Source: CAZVNZ01 sp964628515 (GTDB lineage Bacteria > Bacillota > Clostridia > Christensenellales > Christensenellaceae). From it: 64,000 nucleotides of DNA. The number at the start of each line of letters is the position of its first letter. The first letter of the stretch is position 1. The position numbers were made by a program, and so were the translations under genes. The DNA is taken from positions 1-64,000 of the forward strand of contig CAZVNZ010000009.1 of assembly GCA_964628515.1 (NCBI GenBank), given 5' to 3'. Below are positions 8,906-17,986 of this stretch, one piece after another. Below the pieces are notes generated by a model. That model was given only the letters and a program-made list of their open reading frames with translations. It was not told the DNA's origin and did not search any database.

Positions 8906-9771
8906 TACATTTCCACCTCCTTGCGTTTACTTAAATAAAGTTGCAAACCTGCAATAATTGCAACGGCAACAAAGAATATTACCGCCTTTGCCTGTGCCAC
9001 ACCAAAATCGTTTAAATTAAATGCCGTTTGGTAAATGTTTAGGGCAATCATTTGAGTTGAGTTATTGGGTCCTCCTGCCGTTAGTGCAAGGTTTTGGTCG
9101 TAAAGTTTAAAGCAGTTGGAAAGCGTTAAAAACATTCCTATTGTAAAAGCAGGGGCAACCATAGGAACGGTTATGCCAAACAGACGCTTGCCCCCGGATG
9201 CGCCATCTATTGCCGCCGCCTCTATTACAGATTGGGGTATTTGTTGCAAGGCGGCAATGTAAATTAGCATCATATAGCCACCCATTTGCCATGTCATTAA
9301 TATTAAAAGTCCTAAAAAGCCTGTAACGGAATTGGTAAGCCAGCCCTCTAACAGGGGTATGCCCGTTGCGGAAAACACGTTAATAAAAATAAACTGCCAA
9401 GCAAAGCCAAGCATTAGTCCGCCAATTAAGTTAGGCATAAAAAATATGGAGCGCATACCGTTAGCCCCTTTAAATTTTTTGGTTACAAGAAGGGCTAAGG
9501 AAAAGCCTACTACATTAATGCAAATTACCGCACAGGCGGCAAAAGCTGCGGTAAAGCCAAAGGAATTCCAAAATTGTGTGTCTCCGCTAAATATTTTAGA
9601 GAAGTTGGTAAAGCCAATAAAGGAGGGAACGTCCGCAATGCCGTTCCAGTCTGTTAAAGAATAGCCAAAGCCTATAAACATAGGAATAATTACTACAATT
9701 AAAAAGGTTGCAAGGCATGGAAGTAAAAAAAGCCAAAAACCCAGTTTGGAGCGTTTCAAATTTCTCACCAT
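8905..9771 (-). CDS. maltodextrin-type ABC permease (MalF family)
   Basis: A 288-residue permease with six predicted spans and the EAA loop IEAAAIDGASGGKRLFGITVP. It lacks the extra N-terminal spans and large periplasmic loop of enterobacterial MalF, as is usual in Gram-positive bacteria. It follows the binding-protein gene after a 75-base gap that holds a strong hairpin and is translationally coupled to the MalG-type gene. Confidence 0.92.
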   Translation of the reverse strand: MVRNLKRSKLGFWLFLLPCLATFLIVVIIPMFIGFGYSLTDWNGIADVPSFIGFTNFSKIFSGDTQFWNSFGFTAAFAACAVICINVVGFSLALLVTKKFKGANGMRSIFFMPNLIGGLMLGFAWQFIFINVFSATGIPLLEGWLTNSVTGFLGLLILMTWQMGGYMMLIYIAALQQIPQSVIEAAAIDGASGGKRLFGITVPMVAPAFTIGMFLTLSNCFKLYDQNLALTAGGPNNSTQMIALNIYQTAFNLNDFGVAQAKAVIFFVAVAIIAGLQLYLSKRKEVEM

Positions 9772-9806
9772 CCTTTTTTGAGATTTTTTTGAGAAAGAGA
9801 TATATA

Positions 9807-9834
9807 TCTAAAAGAGGGTTGCCCCTCTTTTAGA
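9807..9834 (-). promoter_or_regulatory. mRNA hairpin between binding-protein and permease genes
   Basis: Perfect 12-base inverted repeat TCTAAAAGAGGG / CCCTCTTTTAGA with a four-base loop, just downstream of the binding-protein stop. In the transcribed (minus) direction it is not followed by a T run, so it is more likely an mRNA 3'-end stabiliser or processing stop than a full terminator. Such hairpins are known to raise binding-protein expression over permeases. Confidence 0.7.
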
Positions 9835-9846
9835 CATATTACAATA

Positions 9847-11235
9847 TTAGCCTCTTAATTTTGCCCATTCGTCGGATGCTTTTTTAATAGCATCGTCCCA
9901 ACTTTGTGTACCGCCGATGTAACCTTGAATGTTAGCACCAAGCACAGGACCCGACCATCCGTCCGGATAGCCTTTAAATACGCAACCTAAGGTTTTGCCC
10001 TCGTCTGCATATTTAAGTATGGATTGTGCGAGGGGGTCTGCGGGCTTCATGTCTCCGTAGTTAGTAAAGGGAGGAATAAATCCAAAGTTCTGTACAACTA
10101 TTTGCTTGCCTTCCTCCGATTGATACAGCCAGTTTAAGAAATCCTTAGCCGCCTGTATTTGTGCCTCGTCCGCTTGAGAGTTTACACACCAGTACATTGG
10201 TACAAGTACGTAAATGCTGTCCTCAGCAATGCCTTTTAGGGGTGCAGGCATAAAATCGAGTTTTTCCGCAACGGCTTCGTCTATGCTTTTAACATCGCCG
10301 TAAATCCAGTTACCCTGTTGAATACAAGCCACTCTTTCTAAGGCAATACCACCGTTTACTTCTGTTGAATAGTCTACCGCAAGAAGTTTGGATGGGTCTT
10401 TGGCATTTTTGGTAGCGGCTACTTGCAGGTCTATATAATCTTTATATGCTGCGGAAGTAGCGCCAAAATCTACCGTTTTGAAGCCGTATGCTTTAAATGT
10501 ATCGTACTCAAAAACTTTGCCTAAGGGTAGGTTGGATGCGTGGTCGCCTAAAATCCAAGTTTCTTTTGCCGCAAGCTCTACTGCCGCTTCGAGATCCGGA
10601 TATTTTTCTTTTAGAGTGCCGTCTGCGATTTTATCGTTTACTGTTTTAAATGCCGCTTGAATGCCGTCAAAAGTGTTTAGTGTGCCTAAATCCACTCCTG
10701 CCGCTTCAAAAATCTCTTTGTTGTATACAAGCCCAAAACCTTCTGTTGCATAGGGCAGTCCGTATACCTTGCCGTCTTTAGATGCGTTGTCTAATGTGCC
10801 GGGGATTGCGTTTGCAACCCAAGCCTCGTTTGTTAAATCCACAAGTTTGCCATCATAGAGCTCGATGTCCGAAGGTCCGCCGATGTTATAAATTGTAGGG
10901 CCTTTGCCGGATGCAAATTTTGCTTTCAGTGCAGGGCCTATGTCGTCTCCGCCACCTACCGTTTCAAGTGTAATGCTTACATTGGGTGCTACACTCTTAT
11001 ACTGCTCTATGGCTGCGTTTAGTGCATCTACAATTTCCACTTTAAACTGGAATATTTCGATACTAACGGGTGCGCCGTCAGCCGCCGGTGCCGGTGCTTC
11101 TTCTGCCGTTTGTTGAGAGGGTTGCTCACTTGCCGGTGCCTCCGCACTTGGTGTGGGAGCAGCCGGTGTGCAGGCTGTAAGTGCAAATATGCAACAAACC
11201 GCCAATACCATTACTACTAAAATCTTTTTTCTCAT
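9847..11235 (-). CDS. sugar ABC transporter binding lipoprotein (MalE-like, family 1)
   Basis: A 462-residue extracellular solute-binding lipoprotein. The signal peptide ends in the lipobox LTAC (C22), followed by an Ala/Pro/Glu-rich tether and an SBP_bac_1 fold with motifs such as YNKEIFEAAGVD and a C-terminal AAKDFLNWLYQSEEG. It would deliver maltodextrin or a related oligosaccharide to the two permeases encoded downstream; the substrate is inferred from malQ and malL. The gene is 97 bases downstream of the LacI regulator gene on the same strand, with a CAGGAGG ribosome site. Confidence 0.9.
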   Translation of the reverse strand: MRKKILVVMVLAVCCIFALTACTPAAPTPSAEAPASEQPSQQTAEEAPAPAADGAPVSIEIFQFKVEIVDALNAAIEQYKSVAPNVSITLETVGGGDDIGPALKAKFASGKGPTIYNIGGPSDIELYDGKLVDLTNEAWVANAIPGTLDNASKDGKVYGLPYATEGFGLVYNKEIFEAAGVDLGTLNTFDGIQAAFKTVNDKIADGTLKEKYPDLEAAVELAAKETWILGDHASNLPLGKVFEYDTFKAYGFKTVDFGATSAAYKDYIDLQVAATKNAKDPSKLLAVDYSTEVNGGIALERVACIQQGNWIYGDVKSIDEAVAEKLDFMPAPLKGIAEDSIYVLVPMYWCVNSQADEAQIQAAKDFLNWLYQSEEGKQIVVQNFGFIPPFTNYGDMKPADPLAQSILKYADEGKTLGCVFKGYPDGWSGPVLGANIQGYIGGTQSWDDAIKKASDEWAKLRG

Positions 11236-11261
11236 AATTTCCTCCTGTTTTTATATATTAC

Positions 11262-11302
11262 TTAATAAAGCTCAACTTATTAAAAGTTTTCAGCTTTATT
11301 AA
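11262..11302 (-). promoter_or_regulatory. hairpin between regulator gene and binding-protein gene
   Basis: Inverted repeat with 11-base arms TTAATAAAGCT (11262-11272) and AGCTTTATTAA (11292-11302); a smaller AACTT/AAGTT pair extends it inward. It lies after the lacI-type stop and before the MalE-like ribosome site. There is no T run after it in the minus direction, so it could be a weak terminator or a processing site that lets regulator and transporter levels differ. Confidence 0.55.
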
Positions 11303-11332
11303 AAACTATTCATTTGGTAGAGCGCTATGCAA

Positions 11333-12349
11333 TCAATTAATTTTTTTGCAAGACTTTCCTTCCACTAAGGATGTATTAAAAATTATTTGTTTGTTTTCGC
11401 CCTCGCCTTTTATTAAGTTTATAAGGATTTTTACCGCCTCTTTAGACATTTCCTTCTCCGGTTGCTTTAATGTTGTTAGTGTGGGAGTAACATAAGAAGA
11501 AATTTCAAGACCGTCAAACCCTATTATACTTACGTCTTGGGGTATTTTGATTTTAGCCTCCGTAAAGCCTTTCATAGCACCTATGGCAATTAAATCGGAT
11601 ACCGCAAATACGGCTGTAAACTCTATATTTTTTTTAAGAAGTGCTTTACTTGCATTATATGCCTGCAAAAGCTCGTAGTTTTTGCATACCTGCACTAAAT
11701 TTTTGTTGTAGGGTATGCCAAAATCCGATAGTGCTTTTTTGTACCCCGTAAGCCTAAGCTCGCTTACACTTTTGTCGTTGGTACTTGGGGTAATTACCGC
11801 TATTTTTCTATGCCCTAAGCCGTGTAGATATTTTACCGCCTTATAAGCCTCCGCCTCGTCGTCTATTGCTACACCGGAATACTCTTTTTTTGTTAGTGTG
11901 CCAAACTTATTGGTGTAAGTAGTTTGCACAAAAGGAATGTTTAGTGCTTGTATTTGCGTTTTGGTGTAGTTAAACTTTCCTCCTAAAAACAGTATGCCTG
12001 CTAAATTTTTTTCCTTTGCTAAAATTAAAGCCTCTAATATTTCGTCCTCGTCGGCATCTATATGATGCAGTATCATTACGTACCCTTTTTTTGCGAGAGT
12101 TTCCTCAAGCACATTAAGCATTGTGGCAAAAAAAGGATTAGCCCTTCCTCTAACTATTACTCCTATGGAGTTGGACTTAGTCATAACAAGATTACGAGCG
12201 CTGTTGTTTGGTATATAATTAAACCTTTCCACAGCATCTAAAACAGTTTTTTTTGTTTTTTGTGCAACATTGGGTTGGTTGTTTAGCACACGGGAAACGG
12301 TGGCTACACCAACATTACAATATTTTGCAATATCTTTTATATTTACCAT
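11333..12349 (-). CDS. LacI-family transcriptional regulator of the maltodextrin operon
   Basis: A 338-residue LacI/GalR-type repressor. The N-terminal helix-turn-helix reads IKDIAKYCNVGVATVSRVLN, followed by the hinge helix region YIPNNSARNL and a periplasmic-binding-protein-like effector domain with the C-terminal VSIIGFDGLE signature. It is first in the maltodextrin gene run; a perfect palindromic operator and a consensus promoter lie just upstream, so it likely regulates itself and, by read-through, the whole operon. The effector (maltose or similar) is inference. Confidence 0.93.
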   Translation of the reverse strand: MVNIKDIAKYCNVGVATVSRVLNNQPNVAQKTKKTVLDAVERFNYIPNNSARNLVMTKSNSIGVIVRGRANPFFATMLNVLEETLAKKGYVMILHHIDADEDEILEALILAKEKNLAGILFLGGKFNYTKTQIQALNIPFVQTTYTNKFGTLTKKEYSGVAIDDEAEAYKAVKYLHGLGHRKIAVITPSTNDKSVSELRLTGYKKALSDFGIPYNKNLVQVCKNYELLQAYNASKALLKKNIEFTAVFAVSDLIAIGAMKGFTEAKIKIPQDVSIIGFDGLEISSYVTPTLTTLKQPEKEMSKEAVKILINLIKGEGENKQIIFNTSLVEGKSCKKIN

Positions 12350-12404
12350 ATTTATGCCTTCCGATTATGCGATTATGTAAATGAAAAAATCAATATTATG
12401 TTTT

Positions 12405-12420
12405 TTGGAAACGTTTCCAA
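12405..12420. promoter_or_regulatory. LacI-type / cre-like operator palindrome
   Basis: TTGGAAACGTTTCCAA is a perfect 16-base palindrome with the central CG of LacI-family operators. Its inner part also fits the catabolite-responsive element consensus TGNAANCGNNNNCA, so it could bind the local LacI protein, CcpA, or both. It sits about 10-25 bases downstream of the predicted transcription start, a roadblock position. Confidence 0.8.
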
Positions 12421-12435
12421 CTTGCTTGTATTTAA

Positions 12436-12464
12436 AGTATAGCACAATAAGGGGGTAGTGTCAA
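12436..12464 (-). promoter_or_regulatory. promoter of the LacI regulator / maltodextrin operon
   Basis: On the minus strand a perfect -35 TTGACA (12464-12459), a 17-base spacer and -10 TATACT (12441-12436). The predicted start near 12429 is just upstream of the palindromic operator. Confidence 0.8.
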
Positions 12465-12659
12465 TAAAATTTAGGAATTTAATGCATTATTTCAACTATG
12501 CCAACATTATTCGCTTAACTTTGGAATATGTCTAACTTTAGAGGTAGCTTGGCAGGCAGTAGTACAACTAAAAGCACTCAGACAAAAACTTCTGCAAGGG
12601 CAACCGCCCAATAGTGCATAAAGCCTTTGTACAGAGGAGCTTAATCATCATCACTATAA
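12465..12659. other. gap without recognised gene
   Basis: Between the maltodextrin promoter and the stop of the DUF2142 gene I see no gene, tRNA or strong hairpin. A short plus-strand frame ending near 12620 has protein-like composition but no start codon. The segment at 12644-12655 carries an ATCATCATCACTAT copy of a motif repeated at several gene boundaries in the window. Confidence 0.4.
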
Positions 12660-14642
12660 TTAATAATTGTGGGTAAGCACGGTTAAAAATGTTACGCTTG
12701 CAAGGAGTATTGCCACAAACATTACGTTTATTTTGCTACGAGTGTATGCCTCCTTGCTAACAACGGGAAATACGTTTTGCCCTATTAGTGGCAATAAAAA
12801 CAGTATGGGCACAAAGTATCTGCCTTGTACACCCTCTATGGTAGCGGCGCCTACCGCCGTCCAAGAAAGGTATAGCATTAGGTAGGTGGTTAGTATTACA
12901 AACATTATAATAATAAGGATGCCGCCTCTGTTTATTAGAGACATACTCGTGTTTTGCGCTACCATTCCCTCGTGCTCGTAACGGCTGTAAGAAAATGCAA
13001 CCACCGCCAAAAAGGCAAAGTAGATTATTGCAAATATGCTGTAAACGTCGTAGGTAAGCCAACCTAAAGAGAAGGTTTGCATTAGGTTATCCCCCAAAAA
13101 TCCGGCTATGGTTTTTGTAAATACCGAATAGGCGACGGAGGGGTTTTGCAGTATAAAGGCAAGTTGTCCGTACATACTCGCCCCCCTGTCGTTTACTCCG
13201 CCGGGGGCAAGGGCGGAGGTTTGCTCGCCACTTACGTCCATATTTAAGGCGACGTTTATCATAAACAGCACAAGCATTACGGCTAAGGCAAAGCAGGCAC
13301 TAAATAAAAACCCCAGGTACTTTGTTTTTTTGCTTATAAATCTTTCCTTGGGAATAAACAAAATAAGCAGCACAAAGGGCATTAGGCTGTACTTTTTCAT
13401 CACTATTAAAGCCATAATTATGCTAAAAATAAGTATGTTTCTAAAACTAATTTTAAAGGTACGGTTGTAAATTAAGTCAAGTAAATACCCTCCAAACAGT
13501 AGGCACAAGCCATAAATTAGCCCGTCGCTGTTGTATGAGCCCGAAATTATAAGCGCCATAGGCATAATTGCAAGCACGGAGAGGTACAGTTTAAATTTTG
13601 GTGCGATTTTTACCGCAAAAAAGGCAAAAATCCCGTATACAAGCACGTTTAGTATTCTGCCCATATAAAACATGGTTAGGATATCCGCATTAAACAGTCG
13701 TGCTATTCCTAAGCCTAAGGTTTGGGGCAGATAGCCAAAGAAGAATTGTCCGCTACCCCACAATTCTTTTGTGCTGTGGGTATCGTAGGGTACGCCCTGC
13801 AAGGTGTTGTTTAGTATGGTGTTGCCCTTATTTAAGTTTACCGTTTGAAAGCTGTCGCTTAAATAACTGCCACCATCCGCAGTAGATGTTATAAATCCGC
13901 CGTTTAACATATGGAGAGGCTTTGCAAAGTGCTCCGTTTCGTCGGGGGTATCCAAAATAGGGGTAAAGAGTGCAAAAAACACGCCTAAAATAATAACCAA
14001 AACAAGTATGTTGTAGTGCATTTTATTGCCAAAAAACAATAGTGCAAGGCACACCGCTATCACAAAAAACAAGGTAATAACCACCATTGGCACGCTAAAA
14101 CTTGCGTAGCCTATACTTGCAACCAAACTGCCCTGTGCTTCTTCGTCGTTTATAACCGCATTTTTTCCGGCTATATTTGCCAAAAACACCCCTAAGGCAT
14201 TGCCCGGCTCTCCTTCCTCGGTGGTTATCCGTATATAATAGGTACTGTTTGGTGAAACACTAATGTTTGGCAGAGGCATGGTGTATATGCCCTCGTTTGG
14301 GAGTTTATCCGCATTAAATACATTTTGGTGCAGTACATTTTTATTTGCATCCAAAAAATCTACTTTGTATTCTGCCGTGTTTCTGCGGTAGTGGGTATTA
14401 AACTCCACACCTATACCTTTAAGCACACCCTCTTTTACGGTGATTTCCTGTATTAAGGTGTCCTTGCTTGTAATTTCGTCTACAGCTATTTTGTGGTTGG
14501 GAATATTAATATTTTCAAAGGTGGTACGGGGCATAAATGTAAATATGTAGCCCATGGTAAGCACCGCAAATATAATCATCAAAATAATTTTTTGTCTTAA
14601 ATTTTCCTTTGGTATAAGGCTTTTTACATTTAGCTTTAGCAA
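12660..14642 (-). CDS. DUF2142 polytopic membrane protein (GT-C-like)
   Basis: A 660-residue membrane protein with an N-terminal span, an extracytoplasmic beta-rich segment (about 40-175) and roughly ten further spans. The motif TPDETEHFAKPLHM (about 227-240) matches DUF2142, whose acidic residues in the first loop after the early spans resemble the catalytic loop of GT-C glycosyltransferases. Members often sit in cell-envelope polysaccharide loci; the exact reaction is unknown. Here it is divergent from a polysaccharide flippase, fitting an envelope glycan role. A perfect consensus promoter lies directly upstream. Confidence 0.8.
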   Translation of the reverse strand: MLKLNVKSLIPKENLRQKIILMIIFAVLTMGYIFTFMPRTTFENINIPNHKIAVDEITSKDTLIQEITVKEGVLKGIGVEFNTHYRRNTAEYKVDFLDANKNVLHQNVFNADKLPNEGIYTMPLPNISVSPNSTYYIRITTEEGEPGNALGVFLANIAGKNAVINDEEAQGSLVASIGYASFSVPMVVITLFFVIAVCLALLFFGNKMHYNILVLVIILGVFFALFTPILDTPDETEHFAKPLHMLNGGFITSTADGGSYLSDSFQTVNLNKGNTILNNTLQGVPYDTHSTKELWGSGQFFFGYLPQTLGLGIARLFNADILTMFYMGRILNVLVYGIFAFFAVKIAPKFKLYLSVLAIMPMALIISGSYNSDGLIYGLCLLFGGYLLDLIYNRTFKISFRNILIFSIIMALIVMKKYSLMPFVLLILFIPKERFISKKTKYLGFLFSACFALAVMLVLFMINVALNMDVSGEQTSALAPGGVNDRGASMYGQLAFILQNPSVAYSVFTKTIAGFLGDNLMQTFSLGWLTYDVYSIFAIIYFAFLAVVAFSYSRYEHEGMVAQNTSMSLINRGGILIIIMFVILTTYLMLYLSWTAVGAATIEGVQGRYFVPILFLLPLIGQNVFPVVSKEAYTRSKINVMFVAILLASVTFLTVLTHNY

Positions 14643-14675
14643 TACTTTATCTCCTTAACTCCTACCTCTCCAAGT

Positions 14676-14704
14676 ATTATACAATTTAATTATACGACTG
14701 TCAA
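14676..14704 (-). promoter_or_regulatory. consensus promoter of the DUF2142 gene
   Basis: Minus strand: -35 TTGACA (14704-14699), 17-base spacer, -10 TATAAT (14681-14676), a perfect match to the housekeeping sigma consensus. Confidence 0.85.
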
Positions 14705-14708
14705 AAGG

Positions 14709-14737
14709 TTGCAAAAAGAATTATTTACCGCTATACT
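14709..14737 (+). promoter_or_regulatory. promoter of the flippase gene
   Basis: Plus strand: -35 TTGCAA (14709-14714), 17-base spacer, -10 TATACT (14732-14737). Its -35 box is only four bases from the -35 box of the divergent DUF2142 promoter. The predicted start is at or next to the ATG at 14745, which would make the mRNA leaderless. Confidence 0.65.
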
Positions 14738-14744
14738 TAGTTTT

Positions 14745-16154
14745 ATGAAAAAGAATATTTCGTTTTTTAACAGTGCATTATATTATACATTAGGGGTTAT
14801 TTTAGCTCAGGGAGTGACTTTTTTAGCGCAAATAGTCTTTGCCAATATTTTGGGGGATGCCTCGGGGGTAGAAAGCTACGGCTCTCTAACCTTATACGGT
14901 ATGTGGGCAAATATTTTAGGCACAATTATAGGGCTTGAGGCGGCAAGTGCGCTAAACAACGCAAGAATACACTACGGCGAGGGCAAGCTAAACGTTGTTG
15001 CCTCCTCCCTTGTTAGTGTGGGGGTGGGTTGCCTTGCCGTTTTAATTGTACTGCTTTTATTATTTAAAGATTTTTTTGTAACTGCGCTGGGTTTTCCCAT
15101 AGAAGTTATTTATATGTGCATTTTTCAAGGGTTTTTCTTTTTTGTTATTATGCTTATAGCCCAAAAATGCAGGGTAAGCGGAAAGCCTATACAATTTGTA
15201 ATTTGGACGTCTCTTGTTAGTATACTACGTTTTGTTATATCTACCGTACTGCTAACCCTTTTAAAAGAAAACAAATATTTAGGAGATGTATACGGCTCTT
15301 TTATTTCCTACGTTATTGTGGGTGTTGTCGCACTGATATTTATACTTAAGGACGGACGGGTTTTTGCAAACAAGGAGTATATAAAATACTGCCTAATAAT
15401 ATCCATACCCCTTGTTTTTCACAGTTTATCAAGCATAATACTAAGCTCTTCGGACAGATATATGGTAGATATGCTATCTAACAAATACCAAACGGGCATA
15501 TACAGCTTTGCCCATAATATAGGTGCAGTTTCAACGGCGGTGTGGCTTGCCTTTAACAATGCCTGGACGGTGTGGTACTTCGATAAAACCAAGGAAAACA
15601 AAACAGAGGAAATTTTGGCATTGTTTAAAAAGTATGTAGGTGCGGTGTCCTTGCTTACCTTTGCCATAATTTTATTGTCTCAAGATATTGTGGGGGTACT
15701 CGCAGGCAGTACGGAGTATATTGCTGGTAAAAACCTTGTGCCTATAATAATGGGTGGGGGTTACTTTATGTTTTTGTATACCTTTACCATAGCATATGAG
15801 ACCTACACAAGAAAAACGGTGTATATTGCCATAGGCACAATTTGTGCGGCAATTATAAATATATTGCTTAATTTACTGTTTATACCAAGAATTGGCGCAA
15901 TAGGCGCATCTATTACCACCTTTATTTCTTATGCCGTGTTGTTTTTGTTCCATTATATAATTGCAAAGTTTATAATAAAAGGATTTCAAATTAACTTTAC
16001 AAAATTTATAGTGCCTGCACTTTGTATGATAGGTGTGGTGGCGCTGTCCTACATAGCCGCAGACATACTTGTTTTGCGCATAGGGATAGCGGCGGTTATG
16101 GTATTTTTTGCATTACGAATATACAAAGACAGCAAACAAATAGCTATGAGGTGA
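14745..16154 (+). CDS. polysaccharide flippase (MOP superfamily, Wzx-like)
   Basis: A 469-residue protein with about 12-14 spans and a Polysacc_synt-type N-terminus (NSALYYTLGVILAQGVTFLA). Such proteins flip lipid-linked glycans across the membrane. I place the start at the ATG at 14745, because the upstream TTG at 14709 coincides with the -35 box of a good promoter. No Shine-Dalgarno precedes this ATG, and the predicted transcription start falls on it, so leaderless translation is likely. The gene is eight bases upstream of the DUF3089 lipoprotein gene and divergent from the DUF2142 gene. Confidence 0.88.
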   Translation: MKKNISFFNSALYYTLGVILAQGVTFLAQIVFANILGDASGVESYGSLTLYGMWANILGTIIGLEAASALNNARIHYGEGKLNVVASSLVSVGVGCLAVLIVLLLLFKDFFVTALGFPIEVIYMCIFQGFFFFVIMLIAQKCRVSGKPIQFVIWTSLVSILRFVISTVLLTLLKENKYLGDVYGSFISYVIVGVVALIFILKDGRVFANKEYIKYCLIISIPLVFHSLSSIILSSSDRYMVDMLSNKYQTGIYSFAHNIGAVSTAVWLAFNNAWTVWYFDKTKENKTEEILALFKKYVGAVSLLTFAIILLSQDIVGVLAGSTEYIAGKNLVPIIMGGGYFMFLYTFTIAYETYTRKTVYIAIGTICAAIINILLNLLFIPRIGAIGASITTFISYAVLFLFHYIIAKFIIKGFQINFTKFIVPALCMIGVVALSYIAADILVLRIGIAAVMVFFALRIYKDSKQIAMR

Positions 16155-16162
16155 AAATATAA

Positions 16163-17164
16163 ATGAAAGAAATTTACAGGCATAAACAGGGGATTTTACT
16201 AACTGTAATATTAATTATAATGATGATGCTGTTAGCAGGGTGCAGTACCCCTACGGATTACACCAAGGAGGACAACTGGCTCAAAATAGGAGGGCAAGAA
16301 AAAGAGGTAGATGTGTTTTTCGTGTACCCTACCGCATATATGGGGGAGGATATGGGGGACTCTATGTATTGCAAGATGGATAATATTATTATGCGAGCAG
16401 GGGCACTTGTAACCTACGGCAAGGATGCCTTAGCTTTTGAGAAAGCAGGAAACATATATGCGCCTTATTACAGACAGGCAAGTGGGTATCAGGTACTAAG
16501 AAAACCGTTAGAGGAGCAAGCGGAAATTATTAAGGGCGCACCCTTAGAGGATATTACCAACGCCTTTGATTACTATATAAAAAATTACAACAAGGGCAAG
16601 CCCTTTATACTTGCAGGGCATTCTCAAGGCTCTAACATACTTATTTATTTGCTGGAAGATTATATGAAAAAACACCCGGAGGTGCAAAGCCGTATGGTTG
16701 CGGCATATATAATAGGATATTCGGTTACGGAGGAATATCTTGCCAAAAACCCTCATTTAAAATTTGCGCAAGGCAGAGAGGACACAGGCGTAATAATTTC
16801 TTATAATACGGAAGCTCCAAAAATTGAGGGGGAAAACCCCGTAGTGCTTGAGGGCGCAATTTCCATAAACCCTATAAGTTGGACTTTAGACGAAACAACC
16901 GCACCTAAAGAGGATAGCTTAGGCTCTCAAATTGCAGAAAAGCTGTTGCCTGTAAAAAAGAGCAATTTCGCCGATGCCACGGTGGATAAAGAGAGGGGTG
17001 TAATTATATGCACCACGGTAAACCCCACAGATTACGTTACGGAAAGCGGAGCGCTTATAGGTATGGGAGAGGGGGTATACCACTCCTACGACTACCCCTT
17101 TTATTTTTACGATTTAGAGCAAAATGCTTTAGACAGAGTGGATGCGTTTTTGGCTAAGGGGTAA
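16163..17164 (+). CDS. DUF3089 lipoprotein, alpha/beta-hydrolase fold
   Basis: A 333-residue predicted lipoprotein: the signal peptide ends in LAGC (C27). The DUF3089 family has an alpha/beta-hydrolase fold; here the nucleophile elbow AGHSQGS is visible (Ser about residue 154), as are the family motifs VDVFFVYPTAYM and APYYRQAS. It would act outside the membrane on an unknown ester or glycan substrate. A GAGGTG ribosome site lies in the end of the flippase gene, so the two are one operon. Confidence 0.85.
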   Translation: MKEIYRHKQGILLTVILIIMMMLLAGCSTPTDYTKEDNWLKIGGQEKEVDVFFVYPTAYMGEDMGDSMYCKMDNIIMRAGALVTYGKDALAFEKAGNIYAPYYRQASGYQVLRKPLEEQAEIIKGAPLEDITNAFDYYIKNYNKGKPFILAGHSQGSNILIYLLEDYMKKHPEVQSRMVAAYIIGYSVTEEYLAKNPHLKFAQGREDTGVIISYNTEAPKIEGENPVVLEGAISINPISWTLDETTAPKEDSLGSQIAEKLLPVKKSNFADATVDKERGVIICTTVNPTDYVTESGALIGMGEGVYHSYDYPFYFYDLEQNALDRVDAFLAKG

Positions 17165-17206
17165 GGTTTTTTTATGGTGATGATGATGATTGGTGGGTGG
17201 CGGTGG

Positions 17207-17986
17207 TTATTCGTCTAACATTAGTTTTTTGTTGGCTTTAAGTTTTTTTATTTCTTCTCTTTCTATAATCTGAATACTTTTTTGGGGGGTGGGTAAGTCC
17301 TCAGGCATTGTTGCCCCCATTTGTATCATTGCGTTTCTGATTTTATCCCCCACTTCAAAATGGGTGTTGTTTGCATCATCTTTGTTTGAAATTTTGTCTC
17401 GCTTTAGCTTTTCTTCCGTTTGAGAAATGCGGAACAAATTGGCAATAAGCTCTGTACTACCCATAAAATCAAGTATTTTTTCTTCCTGCTTTAACTCTTT
17501 CTTCTTATGAATATCGCCAACCGTCATACCGCCGTAAAGCCCACTGTATCCTGCGTTTTGAAATACCGCAAACTCTTCGTTGGTAATTACCCCTGCATTA
17601 TGCGCCGCTTGTACAAGAAGTTGGTTCCATTGCTTAATATTTCCTCTAACCACCAGCCTTTTGTTATTTTCATCTAACTTGTTAAAGGTGTCCGCAACCT
17701 CCGCACGTCTTGTTTGAATGGCAAAGTAGGTTTGCCCTAAGGCGATGATTTCTTTTCTCGGATCTCCGTTTTGGACTATTAGGTAGCATGCGTATCTTGT
17801 AAGTGCAAAGTCTGTCATAAATTTTTCCGCTGTTTTAGGCATCTCAATCGTTTTCCTGACGTCAGGAAAATGATGGTCTATATCGTGTCCGCTGTTTTTG
17901 CAAGACAACTTTGCTTTGTCTATAACTTTAGTAAAATTCTCCCATTTTTTATAACCTAAAACCGCCTGAAAATCTCTTGCAGACAA
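17207..17986 (-). CDS. DinD-like (DNA-damage-inducible D family) protein, N-terminally truncated by frameshift
   Basis: A 259-residue frame resembling DinD: SARDFQAVLGYKKWENF (BRO/KilA-like start), FALTRYACYLIVQNGDPRK, and GQTYFAIQTRRAEVAD are family hallmarks. DinD of E. coli is SOS-induced and inhibits RecA filaments; here the role is unknown. The native N-terminus is encoded upstream in another frame: adding one G after TG at 17985-17984 restores an EEFWSARDFQ junction. As it stands, translation would have to begin at the TTG at 17986, which does have a good AAAGGTGAGG ribosome site. It could therefore be a shortened but expressed protein or a pseudogene. Copies of its 5' region are tandemly repeated upstream. 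Confidence 0.75.
   Translation of the reverse strand: MSARDFQAVLGYKKWENFTKVIDKAKLSCKNSGHDIDHHFPDVRKTIEMPKTAEKFMTDFALTRYACYLIVQNGDPRKEIIALGQTYFAIQTRRAEVADTFNKLDENNKRLVVRGNIKQWNQLLVQAAHNAGVITNEEFAVFQNAGYSGLYGGMTVGDIHKKKELKQEEKILDFMGSTELIANLFRISQTEEKLKRDKISNKDDANNTHFEVGDKIRNAMIQMGATMPEDLPTPQKSIQIIEREEIKKLKANKKLMLDE

Noticed and set aside
12484..12620. Plus-strand frame with protein-like composition (EVAWQAVVQLKALRQ)
   Set aside because: It has no start codon and no ribosome site, and only about 45 codons; at most an unrecognisable relic.
17868..17918. Diversity-generating retroelement variable region in the dinD repeats
   Set aside because: No reverse transcriptase or template repeat is present and the changes are not restricted to adenines.
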